Shown here: in pieces, positions 32,610 through 41,053 of the stretch
Layout: every line of letters starts with the position of its first letter
How positions within the stretch are numbered: position 1 is the stretch's first letter
NCBI RefSeq assembly: GCF_018613605.1
Contig: NZ_JAGGPU010000010.1
Span: 1-64,000 of the forward strand
Length of the DNA stretch: 64,000 nt
DNA from: Pedobacter sp. ISL-64
Lineage (GTDB): Bacteria; Bacteroidota; Bacteroidia; Sphingobacteriales; Sphingobacteriaceae
Direction of reading: 5' to 3'
Translations under genes and position numbers: made by a program
Notes under the pieces: model-generated
Told to the model about the DNA's origin: nothing
The model's input: only the letters and a program-made list of their open reading frames with translations
Databases searched by the model: none

Positions 32610-35600
32610 TTAAAGTGAAACATTGATTCCGAAACTAATCATCCTAGAAGGCACGTAATTAGTTGTGTTTAAACCCGTAAACGATTCTGTCGGATCCATT
32701 CCTTTGCGTTTGGATATTAAGCCTAGGTTCTCACCTGCTGCAAACACCCTAACATTGCTTAACGTGGCGCCTTTAATCCAGCTTTGTGGCAAAGTATAAG
32801 ATAGATTTACGTTGCGGAAAGCAATGTAAGAGGCATCAACCAACCAGCGGCTCGAAGTACCGTTAAATTGGCCGGAACGACCAATATCCAATCGTGGAAT
32901 ATCGGTAACCTGGCCAGGTATCATCCATGAGTTTAACGCATCAATGTGCAGCGCCGAACCATAGGTAGTAGCCATTAGCCCCTGGTAGTTTTGATCGTAG
33001 AATTTACCTCCTATCTGGTAGGTTATCAAGAATGATAGCCCAAAGTTTTTATAATTGAAAGTATTGGTAACCGATCCGTATAAATCTGGAATAGCTGAGC
33101 CTGAATAATCAGAACGGGCATTGTTAATATCTGTAGTTAAAACACGGCCATTAACCGTACGAAGATTAGTTGTTACGCCAGCATTAGGCTCAAATAAAGC
33201 CGAGCCATCTGTTGGATCTACTCCGACCCATTGACGAAGGTAATAAGCATAAATATCGCGTCCAACTTCTAATCTTTTTGTTCCGCTGGTTACAGTTGGT
33301 GTTTCTGCCGGCATTTTGGTGATTTTGTTTTTTAACCAAGACCAATTACTTAATAAGTTCCAGTTGAAGTTTTCAGATTTTAAAATATCACCACTTAATT
33401 GCAGATCGATCCCTGTATTATACATAGAACCAATATTTCGACGGATAGAAGTAATTGGATCAGACAACGGCTGAGGTACGGCAAACAACAAATTTGATGA
33501 ACCACGTTTAAAATACTCGATCTCACCTCTTAGGCGATTCCTAAATAAACCAAAAGCTATTCCGGTATTGAAAGTGTTTACCGATTCCCATTTTAACTCG
33601 GGTGTTGCTGCTGTGGCCAATAACAAGCCTGGCTCACTGCCATTGTTCCAGCCTAGCTCATAAAAAGCCTGATAGTTGTAATAAAGGCTATTGTGCTCAA
33701 CCAGGTTTGCATCAACTAAATTATCGTTTCCTACCTCTCCATACGAAGCCTTCAAGCGTAAATCACTGATCCAATCCATGTTTTTCATGAAATCTTCTTT
33801 GTTAACCGCCCATGATGCTCCCGCCGAGAAAAATGTTCCCCATCTAGACTTTGATGATAAACGAGAAGTACCATCGCGACGGATAGAGGCATCTACAAAG
33901 TATTTCTCCAGATAATTGTAACCCACTTTACCGAAATAAGATTCTACGCGATAGGTATCTTTATATCCTCCTGCATCACTAGGAGTTACAAAATTCGGGA
34001 ATTCTGTATTTCCATCTAAAATCTGGCTTTGTTTAGTTGCACTTAGCCTGCGCCAATCGTAATCGTAATTTTCATGTCCAGCCAAAGCATTTACACTATG
34101 ATTGCCAAATGTTTTGCTGTACGATAATACCTGATTGAATGTATAACTCTGCGTTGGCGTACTCCGTTTGGTAGATGAACCACCAACGGTACTTCCATCC
34201 CCCACAATCGGGTTTCGGTATTCACTGCTGTACGCATTAATGAAATCGATACTGAAGGTCGGTTTAAAAGTAAAATCTTTTAAAAACTTGATCTCGGCAT
34301 ATGCTCTACCATTTAAGGCAAGCCTGCGGCTCAATACATCGTTTAGCAAAGTTTCATAAATTACATTTCGGCCAGCTAAAGCGCCCTGCGGCCTATTAAC
34401 AGAACCAGGATGTCCTCCGTAATCATACCATTGCTCGCCTGTGGTGGTTAATACCGGGTTGCCACTGGCATCAAAAGCATGTATTGGATAAATTGGCCCC
34501 ATAGTTCTTGCAAAATTGAAAACATTCACAAAAGCAGAGGCACTCCCGGTTGATGCGTCCTGTGCTAAATTTCCGTTCGATAAGCTTCCCGAAAGGTTTA
34601 CACCTGTTTTTAACCAAGGTCGTAATTGGGTATTGACATTAACACGGGCATTAAATCGCTCGAAATCGGTTTTAATTAAATAACCATTATCCTTCAGGTA
34701 ATTCATAGAGAAGTAATAGTCCGTTTTTTCACTTTTTGCGCTCGAGTTAACATTAAACTCGGTCCGTTTTCCAACGCGCGAAGCTTGCTTAAACCAATCA
34801 AAGTCATCGTAACGCAATTGTGCATTAGGGTTCAGCTTGCCATCAACACCTACAATCTGATTATTCGGCACGTTAAACGGATTATATATCAATTGACCTT
34901 GAATGGTATTAGAAGCTTGCGTAGCTGCCGCCGGCTCGCTTATACCAGTTCCTGTAGCGGGATAAACCAGGCTGTTTTTTAAAGCCTGCCACATTAAAGG
35001 ATAATAATCTAATGCCCCAACCCGATCGTATTCCGGTATACCTCGTTTAGAAAAGCCTTGACTGTAGCTTGCATTTAATGTCGGTGTACCCGATTTACCC
35101 TTTTTTGTGGTAATAATTACCACTCCATTCGCAGCTCTGGAACCGTAAAGTGCTGATGAGGATGCATCTTTTAACAAAGAAATACTTTCTATATCGTTGG
35201 CATTTATATCCCCAAGCTCGCCATCATACACTGAGCCATCCAATACAAAAAGAGGGCTATTCGATGCTGATATCGAACCAAATCCACGGATACGGATGGC
35301 AGAACTGCTGCCCGGCTGGCCGTTTCCGGAAGTTGTTACCACGCCAGGTGCAACACCCGACAGCACATTGGTAACATTGGTGATAATCCGATTCTCTAAT
35401 TGCTTGGCACTCAAAGTAGCCACAGAGCCCGTAATGGCCTCTTTCTTGCTTGTTCCATAGGCTACAACAATTACATCCTGCAGGTTTTTAGAAGATGAAA
35501 CCATGCGGATATTTAACGTTTCGCCAGTTATTCTTACTTCCTGCTCGGTGTAACCAACATAGCTTAGCACTAAACTCTCTGCATTTGCTGGTACCAAAAT

Positions 35601-35786
35601 CGAAAAGGTCCCTTGCCCGGTGGTTTGGGTTAATTGTGCGGTTCCTTTTATTTTTATAGATACGCCGGGCAATGGTAAGCCATCATCCGCATCAACCACT
35701 TTTCCGGTAATTGTTCTATTTTGCGCTACGGCATTAAGATAAGACAAAACCGTCACCATTAAAATCAATAGTAATTTTTGTTTCAT
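32610..35786 (-). CDS. SusC/RagA-family TonB-dependent transporter
   Basis: This 1058-residue outer-membrane transporter imports large nutrients with energy from TonB. After the signal peptide comes a carboxypeptidase-like domain (about 22-100: TGKVVDADDGLPLPGVSIKI), the plug (about 110-230, with VIVVAYGTSKKEAITGS, IRIRGFGS and the SusC signature LLKDASSSALYGSRAANGVV), and a 22-strand barrel to the end. There is no STN domain, so control by a FecIR-type sigma/anti-sigma pair is unlikely. The AraC regulator about 290 bp upstream, or the nearby two-component pair, is a candidate regulator. Confidence 0.95.
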   Translation of the reverse strand: MKQKLLLILMVTVLSYLNAVAQNRTITGKVVDADDGLPLPGVSIKIKGTAQLTQTTGQGTFSILVPANAESLVLSYVGYTEQEVRITGETLNIRMVSSSKNLQDVIVVAYGTSKKEAITGSVATLSAKQLENRIITNVTNVLSGVAPGVVTTSGNGQPGSSSAIRIRGFGSISASNSPLFVLDGSVYDGELGDINANDIESISLLKDASSSALYGSRAANGVVIITTKKGKSGTPTLNASYSQGFSKRGIPEYDRVGALDYYPLMWQALKNSLVYPATGTGISEPAAATQASNTIQGQLIYNPFNVPNNQIVGVDGKLNPNAQLRYDDFDWFKQASRVGKRTEFNVNSSAKSEKTDYYFSMNYLKDNGYLIKTDFERFNARVNVNTQLRPWLKTGVNLSGSLSNGNLAQDASTGSASAFVNVFNFARTMGPIYPIHAFDASGNPVLTTTGEQWYDYGGHPGSVNRPQGALAGRNVIYETLLNDVLSRRLALNGRAYAEIKFLKDFTFKPTFSIDFINAYSSEYRNPIVGDGSTVGGSSTKRSTPTQSYTFNQVLSYSKTFGNHSVNALAGHENYDYDWRRLSATKQSQILDGNTEFPNFVTPSDAGGYKDTYRVESYFGKVGYNYLEKYFVDASIRRDGTSRLSSKSRWGTFFSAGASWAVNKEDFMKNMDWISDLRLKASYGEVGNDNLVDANLVEHNSLYYNYQAFYELGWNNGSEPGLLLATAATPELKWESVNTFNTGIAFGLFRNRLRGEIEYFKRGSSNLLFAVPQPLSDPITSIRRNIGSMYNTGIDLQLSGDILKSENFNWNLLSNWSWLKNKITKMPAETPTVTSGTKRLEVGRDIYAYYLRQWVGVDPTDGSALFEPNAGVTTNLRTVNGRVLTTDINNARSDYSGSAIPDLYGSVTNTFNYKNFGLSFLITYQIGGKFYDQNYQGLMATTYGSALHIDALNSWMIPGQVTDIPRLDIGRSGQFNGTSSRWLVDASYIAFRNVNLSYTLPQSWIKGATLSNVRVFAAGENLGLISKRKGMDPTESFTGLNTTNYVPSRMISFGINVSL

Positions 35787-35933
35787 GTTTGGGAATAAAT
35801 AGTTAGTAATTAATTAGTTCAGTAGGTTCTTAGCAGATGTGCACGTAAACCAAATCAATAAGCAATTTAGGCGCTGTGAAAATCCAAAAATGTGCGAAAA
35901 TCACCATTCTGGATAGAAGTTGGCTTTAAACGC

Positions 35934-35970
35934 AAAAAAGCAAACCCCAATCCTGGCAGTTTGCTTTTTT
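35934..35970. terminator. Bidirectional terminator between araC-type gene and susC
   Basis: AAAAAAGCAAAC (35934-35945) pairs perfectly with GTTTGCTTTTTT (35959-35970) around a 13-nt loop. On the minus strand it lies about 107 nt after the AraC-family stop and separates that unit from susC. Confidence 0.85.
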
Positions 35971-36077
35971 AATCATTATTAACCTAAACAGGAAAAAACT
36001 TCTACAAATTGTCCTGCAAGAGCTTCAAAAATAGTTTCATCCCAACATTCTAAATATGCAGAAATCACTATTTATAA

Positions 36078-36944
36078 TTAGTTCAACCTACTCTTTCTAT
36101 ATTTTAGCGGGGTAATATTGAACGTGTGTTTAAATAACCTGATGAATGAACTTGGGCATTCAAAACCTACTAAACCGACTATTTCGTTTAAGGAATAAGT
36201 GGTAGTTTGCAATAGTTTTTTAGCCCTGTTTAATCTTAACTGCACTAAGAACTGGTATGGGCTAATCTCATATGCTTCTTTAAATGTTCTTAGCAAATGG
36301 TTAACCGATAAACATGCCTGTTCGGCAATGTTTTCTAATGTTATATTTTGATTGTAATTGCTGCTAATGTATTCTTTAGCAAGTGTTAATCTTTTTAAAA
36401 CCTCTTCGCGGGTTTTTGTTTTGATAAAACTGAGTTTATCCAATTTCTGGGCTACCTCTTTATCATAAATTTTATAATAGTTTAAAAGGCAGTGGTACAG
36501 GTATTCATTAATCAGCATTTCGTCTTTCAAACCTTTATCGAGCTGACTTTTTAAATGCAGCACATTAAAACGCATATCGCCAGAAAACGGATAAAGTGAT
36601 TCGATAAAAGGAGGTGTTTCCCCAGCTTCTTTTCCGGCAAGCAAACTTTCATTGCTGTTCGAAAAGGTATGGTGAAAATCTTTAATAAAGTTTTCGCCAA
36701 AAGAAACGGAAAATGTATTTACCGGCCTTATCGAATCTATTTTGCTGCTAAAATTTGTTCCGGCATTTACTACCGCGAAAGTATCGGGATAAATGCTAAA
36801 CTTACGCTTGTTAATTTCGCAATTTTCGGTTCCGTTAAAAACGAATTTAATGGTATAAGCATCGTTCTGTTGCTCATAAATGGCCTCACAGGTGCTTTCG
36901 CTTATAATTTTATTCCTATTGCTTAATTCTTTTACGTACCTCAT
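36078..36944 (-). CDS. AraC-family transcriptional regulator
   Basis: A 288-residue regulator with a cupin-like N-terminal half and a C-terminal double HTH (about 185-285: EYISSNYNQNITLENIAEQA, then VNHLLRTFKEAYEISPYQFL and the second helix pair ending ITPLKYRKSR). The ATG at 36944 lies 4 nt after the VOC stop and follows a GAGG. ATGs at 36959 and 36998 inside the VOC gene are also in frame. It is co-transcribed with the VOC protein and sits upstream of susC, so it may sense an imported sugar. The target is unknown. Confidence 0.88.
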   Translation of the reverse strand: MRYVKELSNRNKIISESTCEAIYEQQNDAYTIKFVFNGTENCEINKRKFSIYPDTFAVVNAGTNFSSKIDSIRPVNTFSVSFGENFIKDFHHTFSNSNESLLAGKEAGETPPFIESLYPFSGDMRFNVLHLKSQLDKGLKDEMLINEYLYHCLLNYYKIYDKEVAQKLDKLSFIKTKTREEVLKRLTLAKEYISSNYNQNITLENIAEQACLSVNHLLRTFKEAYEISPYQFLVQLRLNRAKKLLQTTTYSLNEIVGLVGFECPSSFIRLFKHTFNITPLKYRKSRLN

Positions 36945-36948
36945 AACA

Positions 36949-37314
36949 TTAATCCTCATTGTAGTTACGTTGTTCCAATATGATAAAATGATTACCATAA
37001 GGATCAGAAAATTCGATACTCAAGCCCTCACTTAAGTAAGCTGGTCTGTTTTTAAAAATAACCCCTCTCGATTTTAGTCTGCAGTAATCTTCTAAACAGT
37101 CATCGCTGGTTAATACAATTTTATTGGTCTGGTTTTGGTGCTTTTGTTCTGACAGGAAAATATTGGTCTCGTGATCTGCCTTAACCATGATTCCTTTTTC
37201 CTTTTCAGAAATCATTGTCGATTCTGTTGGCATCCCTAAACAGTTGGCATAAAATGCATCTGCATCATTTAGTTGCTTTACTTGCACATAAAAGAATTTT
37301 GCAGATTGGTTCAT
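36949..37314 (-). CDS. VOC (glyoxalase/bleomycin-resistance) superfamily protein
   Basis: A 121-residue single-module VOC protein made of paired beta-alpha-beta-beta-beta units. The N-terminus KFFYVQVKQLNDADAFYANCL and the C-terminus IEFSDPYGNHFIILEQ carry the typical pattern, including a possible metal ligand Glu near the end. Members are metal-dependent isomerases, dioxygenases or ligand-binding proteins, and the substrate cannot be told. It is the first gene of a two-gene unit with the AraC regulator and may prepare or bind its ligand. A 19-bp palindrome lies 52 nt upstream. Confidence 0.88.
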   Translation of the reverse strand: MNQSAKFFYVQVKQLNDADAFYANCLGMPTESTMISEKEKGIMVKADHETNIFLSEQKHQNQTNKIVLTSDDCLEDYCRLKSRGVIFKNRPAYLSEGLSIEFSDPYGNHFIILEQRNYNED

Positions 37315-37365
37315 TGCCTTGTTTAATTGTATGATGTAAAATTAAACTGAAATTGAACCCAAAGC

Positions 37366-37384
37366 ATCACCCAAAAAGGGTGAT
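37366..37384. promoter_or_regulatory. 19-bp palindrome ATCACCC-AAAAA-GGGTGAT
   Basis: A perfect 7-bp inverted repeat around five A residues lies upstream of the VOC-araC unit and downstream of the response-regulator gene. A closely related palindrome lies at 41033-41051, just before the kinase gene. The pair may be operator sites for the NarL-type regulator. A terminator role is less likely here because the minus-strand U-tract is poor. Confidence 0.5.
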
Positions 37385-37419
37385 TTTCGCATTATTTTTT
37401 AGCAAAATATAGGTATAGA

Positions 37420-38046
37420 TTAAATAAAGCGCTTTTCTTTGGCTGTTTTAATCGCTTCTGATTTGGAGTTTACATCGAGTTTGATGTAAATATTTTTTAC
37501 ATGGCTTCTTACGGTTTCCTGATCAATAAAGAGATCATTGGCAATTTGAGATTTTGTTTGTCCGTTTGCAATCCGATCTAATATTTCGGTTTCGCGTTTA
37601 GTTAAAGGAGAATTCAGGTTTTTTTGAAAAGAATGCATTACAATGCGCGCTACATTTGTACTCATGGCGCCCCCGCCGGTACTCACTTCTCTTACGGCAT
37701 CTATAATTTTTGAGGCGCTCGAATTTTTGGTGAGGTAGCCACCTGCGCCCATGGTAAGAGCTTCGAAAACCAGTTCGGGCGAATCAAAAACGGTGAGGAT
37801 AATAATATTCGCGTTAGGTAAGGCTTTTTTGATAAAAGGTAAAGCCTGCAGCCCGTTGGTGCCTGGCATCTGGATATCGAGCAAAATCACATCTGGATGA
37901 TCGGCCTCTAAGTATTTTTTGGCCAAATCGTATGATGCATAAGCGTTAACGACTACAAAATCTTCAACATCGCTTAATAACGATTCATAACCCATTCTTA
38001 AAATATCGTCATCTTCGATTAGAACAATTCGTAAATTCTGGCTCAT
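37420..38046 (-). CDS. NarL/LuxR-type response regulator
   Basis: A 208-residue two-component regulator. The receiver domain (about 5-120) has the acidic pocket EDDD (11-14) and phosphoacceptor Asp57 in VILLDIQMPG. The DNA-binding domain (about 140-205) is a LuxR HTH with LTKRETEILDRIANGQTKSQ and RSHVKNIYIKLDVNSK. It lies 35 nt downstream of the propeller kinase gene and is its cognate partner. NarL-type regulators bind inverted repeats, which makes the two 19-bp palindromes at the ends of this pair plausible targets. Confidence 0.94.
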   Translation of the reverse strand: MSQNLRIVLIEDDDILRMGYESLLSDVEDFVVVNAYASYDLAKKYLEADHPDVILLDIQMPGTNGLQALPFIKKALPNANIIILTVFDSPELVFEALTMGAGGYLTKNSSASKIIDAVREVSTGGGAMSTNVARIVMHSFQKNLNSPLTKRETEILDRIANGQTKSQIANDLFIDQETVRSHVKNIYIKLDVNSKSEAIKTAKEKRFI

Positions 38047-38081
38047 TTTTGTGGTTGGTTTTAATTAAGACGGTTTTAGTG

Positions 38082-40997
38082 CTATTTTGTAACAGGAATT
38101 CTGGTAGAAATTGTTGTAGTGGTGCCTTTCCCTTTTATAGAAGAAATCTGAAAGGTCGATTTTATACGTTTGCAGCGTGTTTGAATATTGTTTAATCCTC
38201 TTCCTTTCTGTACCGTTTCAAGATCAAAACCTTCGCCATCGTCGGTTGTTAAGATGTTTACTGTATCATGATCGGTTTCAATAACCATAATCAATACCTG
38301 GCTCGCTTTGGCATGTTTTAACACATTATTTAACATCTCCTTAAAAATTAATGTTAGGTTTCGGTTAAACTCCATCGATAGGTGTAGTTTTTGATATTTG
38401 CTTAACACGCCTTCCATTTTAAATGTAACGCCTGTGTTTTGGAAAAGATCGATTCCAAAGTTTTTAATGTGCATCAATATCTCAAAAAGATTATCGCTAT
38501 GTGGGTCTAGCGCCCAAAGAATATCTTTAGTTCCAGTATATAACAAACTGGCGTTTTCTCTGATTAGCCTGATCAGTTCCTTTTGCTCTTTTTCGGTTCC
38601 TGCTACCTTTTTATCCAAAATTTCGGATAAAACATTAATCCTGGTCAGTTTATTGCCAATATCATCATGGAAATCTTCTGCAGTTTGTTTTCTTATTTTT
38701 TCTTGCTCTTTTAACTTTAACTTTTCGAACTGATGTTTTTTACGTTCTCTGGTTTTAAAAATGAGGTAAAAGATAAGCCAGATCAGGAAAATAAGCACCA
38801 AAAATGCGCCAATCTTAAATATAATGGTATCATAATACGGCGGTACAATGGTAAAGCTAAACTGTTCTATATTTGATTGCTGGCCATTTGCGATAGCATA
38901 AACCTGAAAAGTATAACTACCTGGTCTTATGGCAGAGTATTCGATCTCTGTGTTGGGTACAGGTTTGCTGAAATCGTTATCTACCCCAACCAGTTTGTAG
39001 CGGTAAAGTACGCTTTCTGGATTGGTGAGGTAAACCCCTTTAAAACTTATAGAAATGTGGTTTTGACTGTAGTTAAGTTTATAAAATTTATCTCCTTTTC
39101 CGTTCAGATCTACTGAAATATCCTTTGCCCGGTCATTTTTATGAAAAACACTAACCTGTTGAATATGGATAAAAGGATTCTTTTTGTTCTCCGTAAGCGG
39201 ATTGGTTTTACATTGAATAAGTCCATTTATGGTGCCTACCAATATGCTGTTTTTGTAATTGATAATTGCGTTTTGGTTACATTCTACAATTAGCGGATGA
39301 TCTCTAAAAACTTCATAACTTTGTTGTTGCCTATTAAAAGTTAATTTGTTAATCCCCCGCCCTGTTCCGGCCCATAAATTATTATTCTTATCGGTTGCAA
39401 GGCTATAAATATCATTTGAATTTAACCCATTTGCAACAACATAACGTTTAATGGCTTTCGTTTTTAAATTCCAGGTGATGATCCCATCGCCAAGCGTAGC
39501 AAAAATCAAATTATCACCCTGCCTTATAATGCTCAGTACGTAAACATTGGTGAGCGATTTGATGCGAAATGTTTTATCTATCTTTTTATTTTTAATAAGT
39601 GTAACGCCATTTGAGGTGCCAAGAAATACGCTATCCTTCCCCAATGGGTAAATACACGATAAATAACCATCAAATCCGCTTATTCTTTCGGTATTTCCAT
39701 CCTTTAAATAAGTAGATGACATGAGTCCGTTTATCCAGATCCCTCCTTCCTCATCTTCAGCTATCGAGCTGTTATCAAATTTATCTGGCTTTAGTACCTG
39801 GCTAAATTTCTTTCCGTCGAATTTCCAAATGCCTTTACCATAGGTAGAAAACCAAATGTTTTTGGCTTTATCGGCATAAACAAAGTAGATTTTTTTATCC
39901 TTAAAAGCAGGGATATCAATGTTTTGTACATCTTTACCGTCATACTTAAAAACACCTTTGTTAAAAGTGCCAAACCAGAGGTTATCATTTTTATCTGCCG
40001 CTATTCCGCTTATTGGATAAGCCAGATTCTTGCCCTTAAACCTATTGTAACGAATAAAAGCATCGCCTTCATATTTGTAAATACCATCACTAAAACAAGA
40101 TATCCAGATATTATTTTCAGCATCGCTAAATATTTCGTTAACCTGGTTATCGCTCAATCCATTTTCTCCGTTAAAATTTATGATCGAACCGTTTTTATTG
40201 ATAAAGTAAGCTCCTTTTTCAGAGCCTACCCACATATTTCCACGATGATCCTGCGCGATGGAATAATAGGTATCAATGCCTGCTTTTTTAAAAAACGGTT
40301 TAACTATTCCGTTCTCCAACACATAAATTCCGCTACGGGAGGTTAAGAGATAGGCCTTGTTTTTTACTGTTTTATCGAATAAAATCTTCTGGATAGATAA
40401 AGTATTAATGGCTGTCGGCAACTCCTGGTAGATTACCCAGTTGTTATTTTCTAATTGATAAATCCCCTTTCCTGATACAGCGGCATATAGGTTTCCAGCA
40501 CTATCGCTGTTTATGGTATGGATTTTTTTACCGGCGATGGAATAAAAAATAATTTTATCCTTTTCAATTTTGAAAAGCTTATGTTCACTTATTCCCCAAA
40601 TAACACCCTGCTTGTCTTTAAGCAAATGGCTTACCCCTTTACCCGAAAACAGTGTGCTTATTTTTCCGCGTTTAAGAACGCTGATACCTGTTTCGGTACC
40701 AAAAAGCACTTGGCGCTGGTTATCCTCTGTAATACAGTTTACAGAGTTGGATCCTAACCCATCGGCTTTGCTGTACGAGGTAAATTGCCTGCCATCGAAA
40801 TTACTTACCCCACCGAAAGTGCCAAGCCAAAGCGTCCTGTCTTTTGCTTGATAAATTACCATTACCTGCGATTGAGGCAAGCCATCCTTTAGGCTGTAAT
40901 TGGTAAAATTATAGCTTTGGGCCGATAGCTTAAGGCTAAAAAGCAAAATGAAAGAAACTATGAAATTTATTTTGATTATAGACAGTTTACTGCACAT
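38082..40997 (-). CDS. Two-component regulator propeller sensor histidine kinase
   Basis: A 971-residue sensor. After a signal peptide (ending LKLSAQS) comes a periplasmic seven-bladed-type double propeller (about 30-600) with repeated WFGTFGGV / LWFGTFNKG / LWAGTGRG motifs. A Y_Y_Y domain (about 640-710), one membrane segment (about 715-740), a HisKA_3 dimerisation helix with the phospho-His in AEDFHDDIGNKLTR, and a HATPase_c domain with DDGEGFD follow. Unlike the hybrid sensors common in Bacteroidota, it lacks receiver and HTH domains and uses the separate NarL regulator next to it. ATG 40997 starts the signal peptide. ATG 41015 and TTG 41027 are alternatives. Confidence 0.93.
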   Translation of the reverse strand: MCSKLSIIKINFIVSFILLFSLKLSAQSYNFTNYSLKDGLPQSQVMVIYQAKDRTLWLGTFGGVSNFDGRQFTSYSKADGLGSNSVNCITEDNQRQVLFGTETGISVLKRGKISTLFSGKGVSHLLKDKQGVIWGISEHKLFKIEKDKIIFYSIAGKKIHTINSDSAGNLYAAVSGKGIYQLENNNWVIYQELPTAINTLSIQKILFDKTVKNKAYLLTSRSGIYVLENGIVKPFFKKAGIDTYYSIAQDHRGNMWVGSEKGAYFINKNGSIINFNGENGLSDNQVNEIFSDAENNIWISCFSDGIYKYEGDAFIRYNRFKGKNLAYPISGIAADKNDNLWFGTFNKGVFKYDGKDVQNIDIPAFKDKKIYFVYADKAKNIWFSTYGKGIWKFDGKKFSQVLKPDKFDNSSIAEDEEGGIWINGLMSSTYLKDGNTERISGFDGYLSCIYPLGKDSVFLGTSNGVTLIKNKKIDKTFRIKSLTNVYVLSIIRQGDNLIFATLGDGIITWNLKTKAIKRYVVANGLNSNDIYSLATDKNNNLWAGTGRGINKLTFNRQQQSYEVFRDHPLIVECNQNAIINYKNSILVGTINGLIQCKTNPLTENKKNPFIHIQQVSVFHKNDRAKDISVDLNGKGDKFYKLNYSQNHISISFKGVYLTNPESVLYRYKLVGVDNDFSKPVPNTEIEYSAIRPGSYTFQVYAIANGQQSNIEQFSFTIVPPYYDTIIFKIGAFLVLIFLIWLIFYLIFKTRERKKHQFEKLKLKEQEKIRKQTAEDFHDDIGNKLTRINVLSEILDKKVAGTEKEQKELIRLIRENASLLYTGTKDILWALDPHSDNLFEILMHIKNFGIDLFQNTGVTFKMEGVLSKYQKLHLSMEFNRNLTLIFKEMLNNVLKHAKASQVLIMVIETDHDTVNILTTDDGEGFDLETVQKGRGLNNIQTRCKRIKSTFQISSIKGKGTTTTISTRIPVTK

Positions 40998-41032
40998 GTA
41001 ATACAAAATAAGCATAATTTCTTTCAAAAGCC

Positions 41033-41051
41033 ATCCCCCTTTTTGGGGGAT
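41033..41051. promoter_or_regulatory. 19-bp palindrome ATCCCCC-TTTTT-GGGGGAT
   Basis: A perfect 7-bp inverted repeat starts 2 nt after the phospholipase stop and ends 17 nt before the kinase ATG at 41015. It could terminate the phospholipase mRNA. It also resembles the palindrome at 37366-37384, so it may be a regulator-binding site in front of the kinase gene. Confidence 0.5.
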
Positions 41052-41053
41052 AT

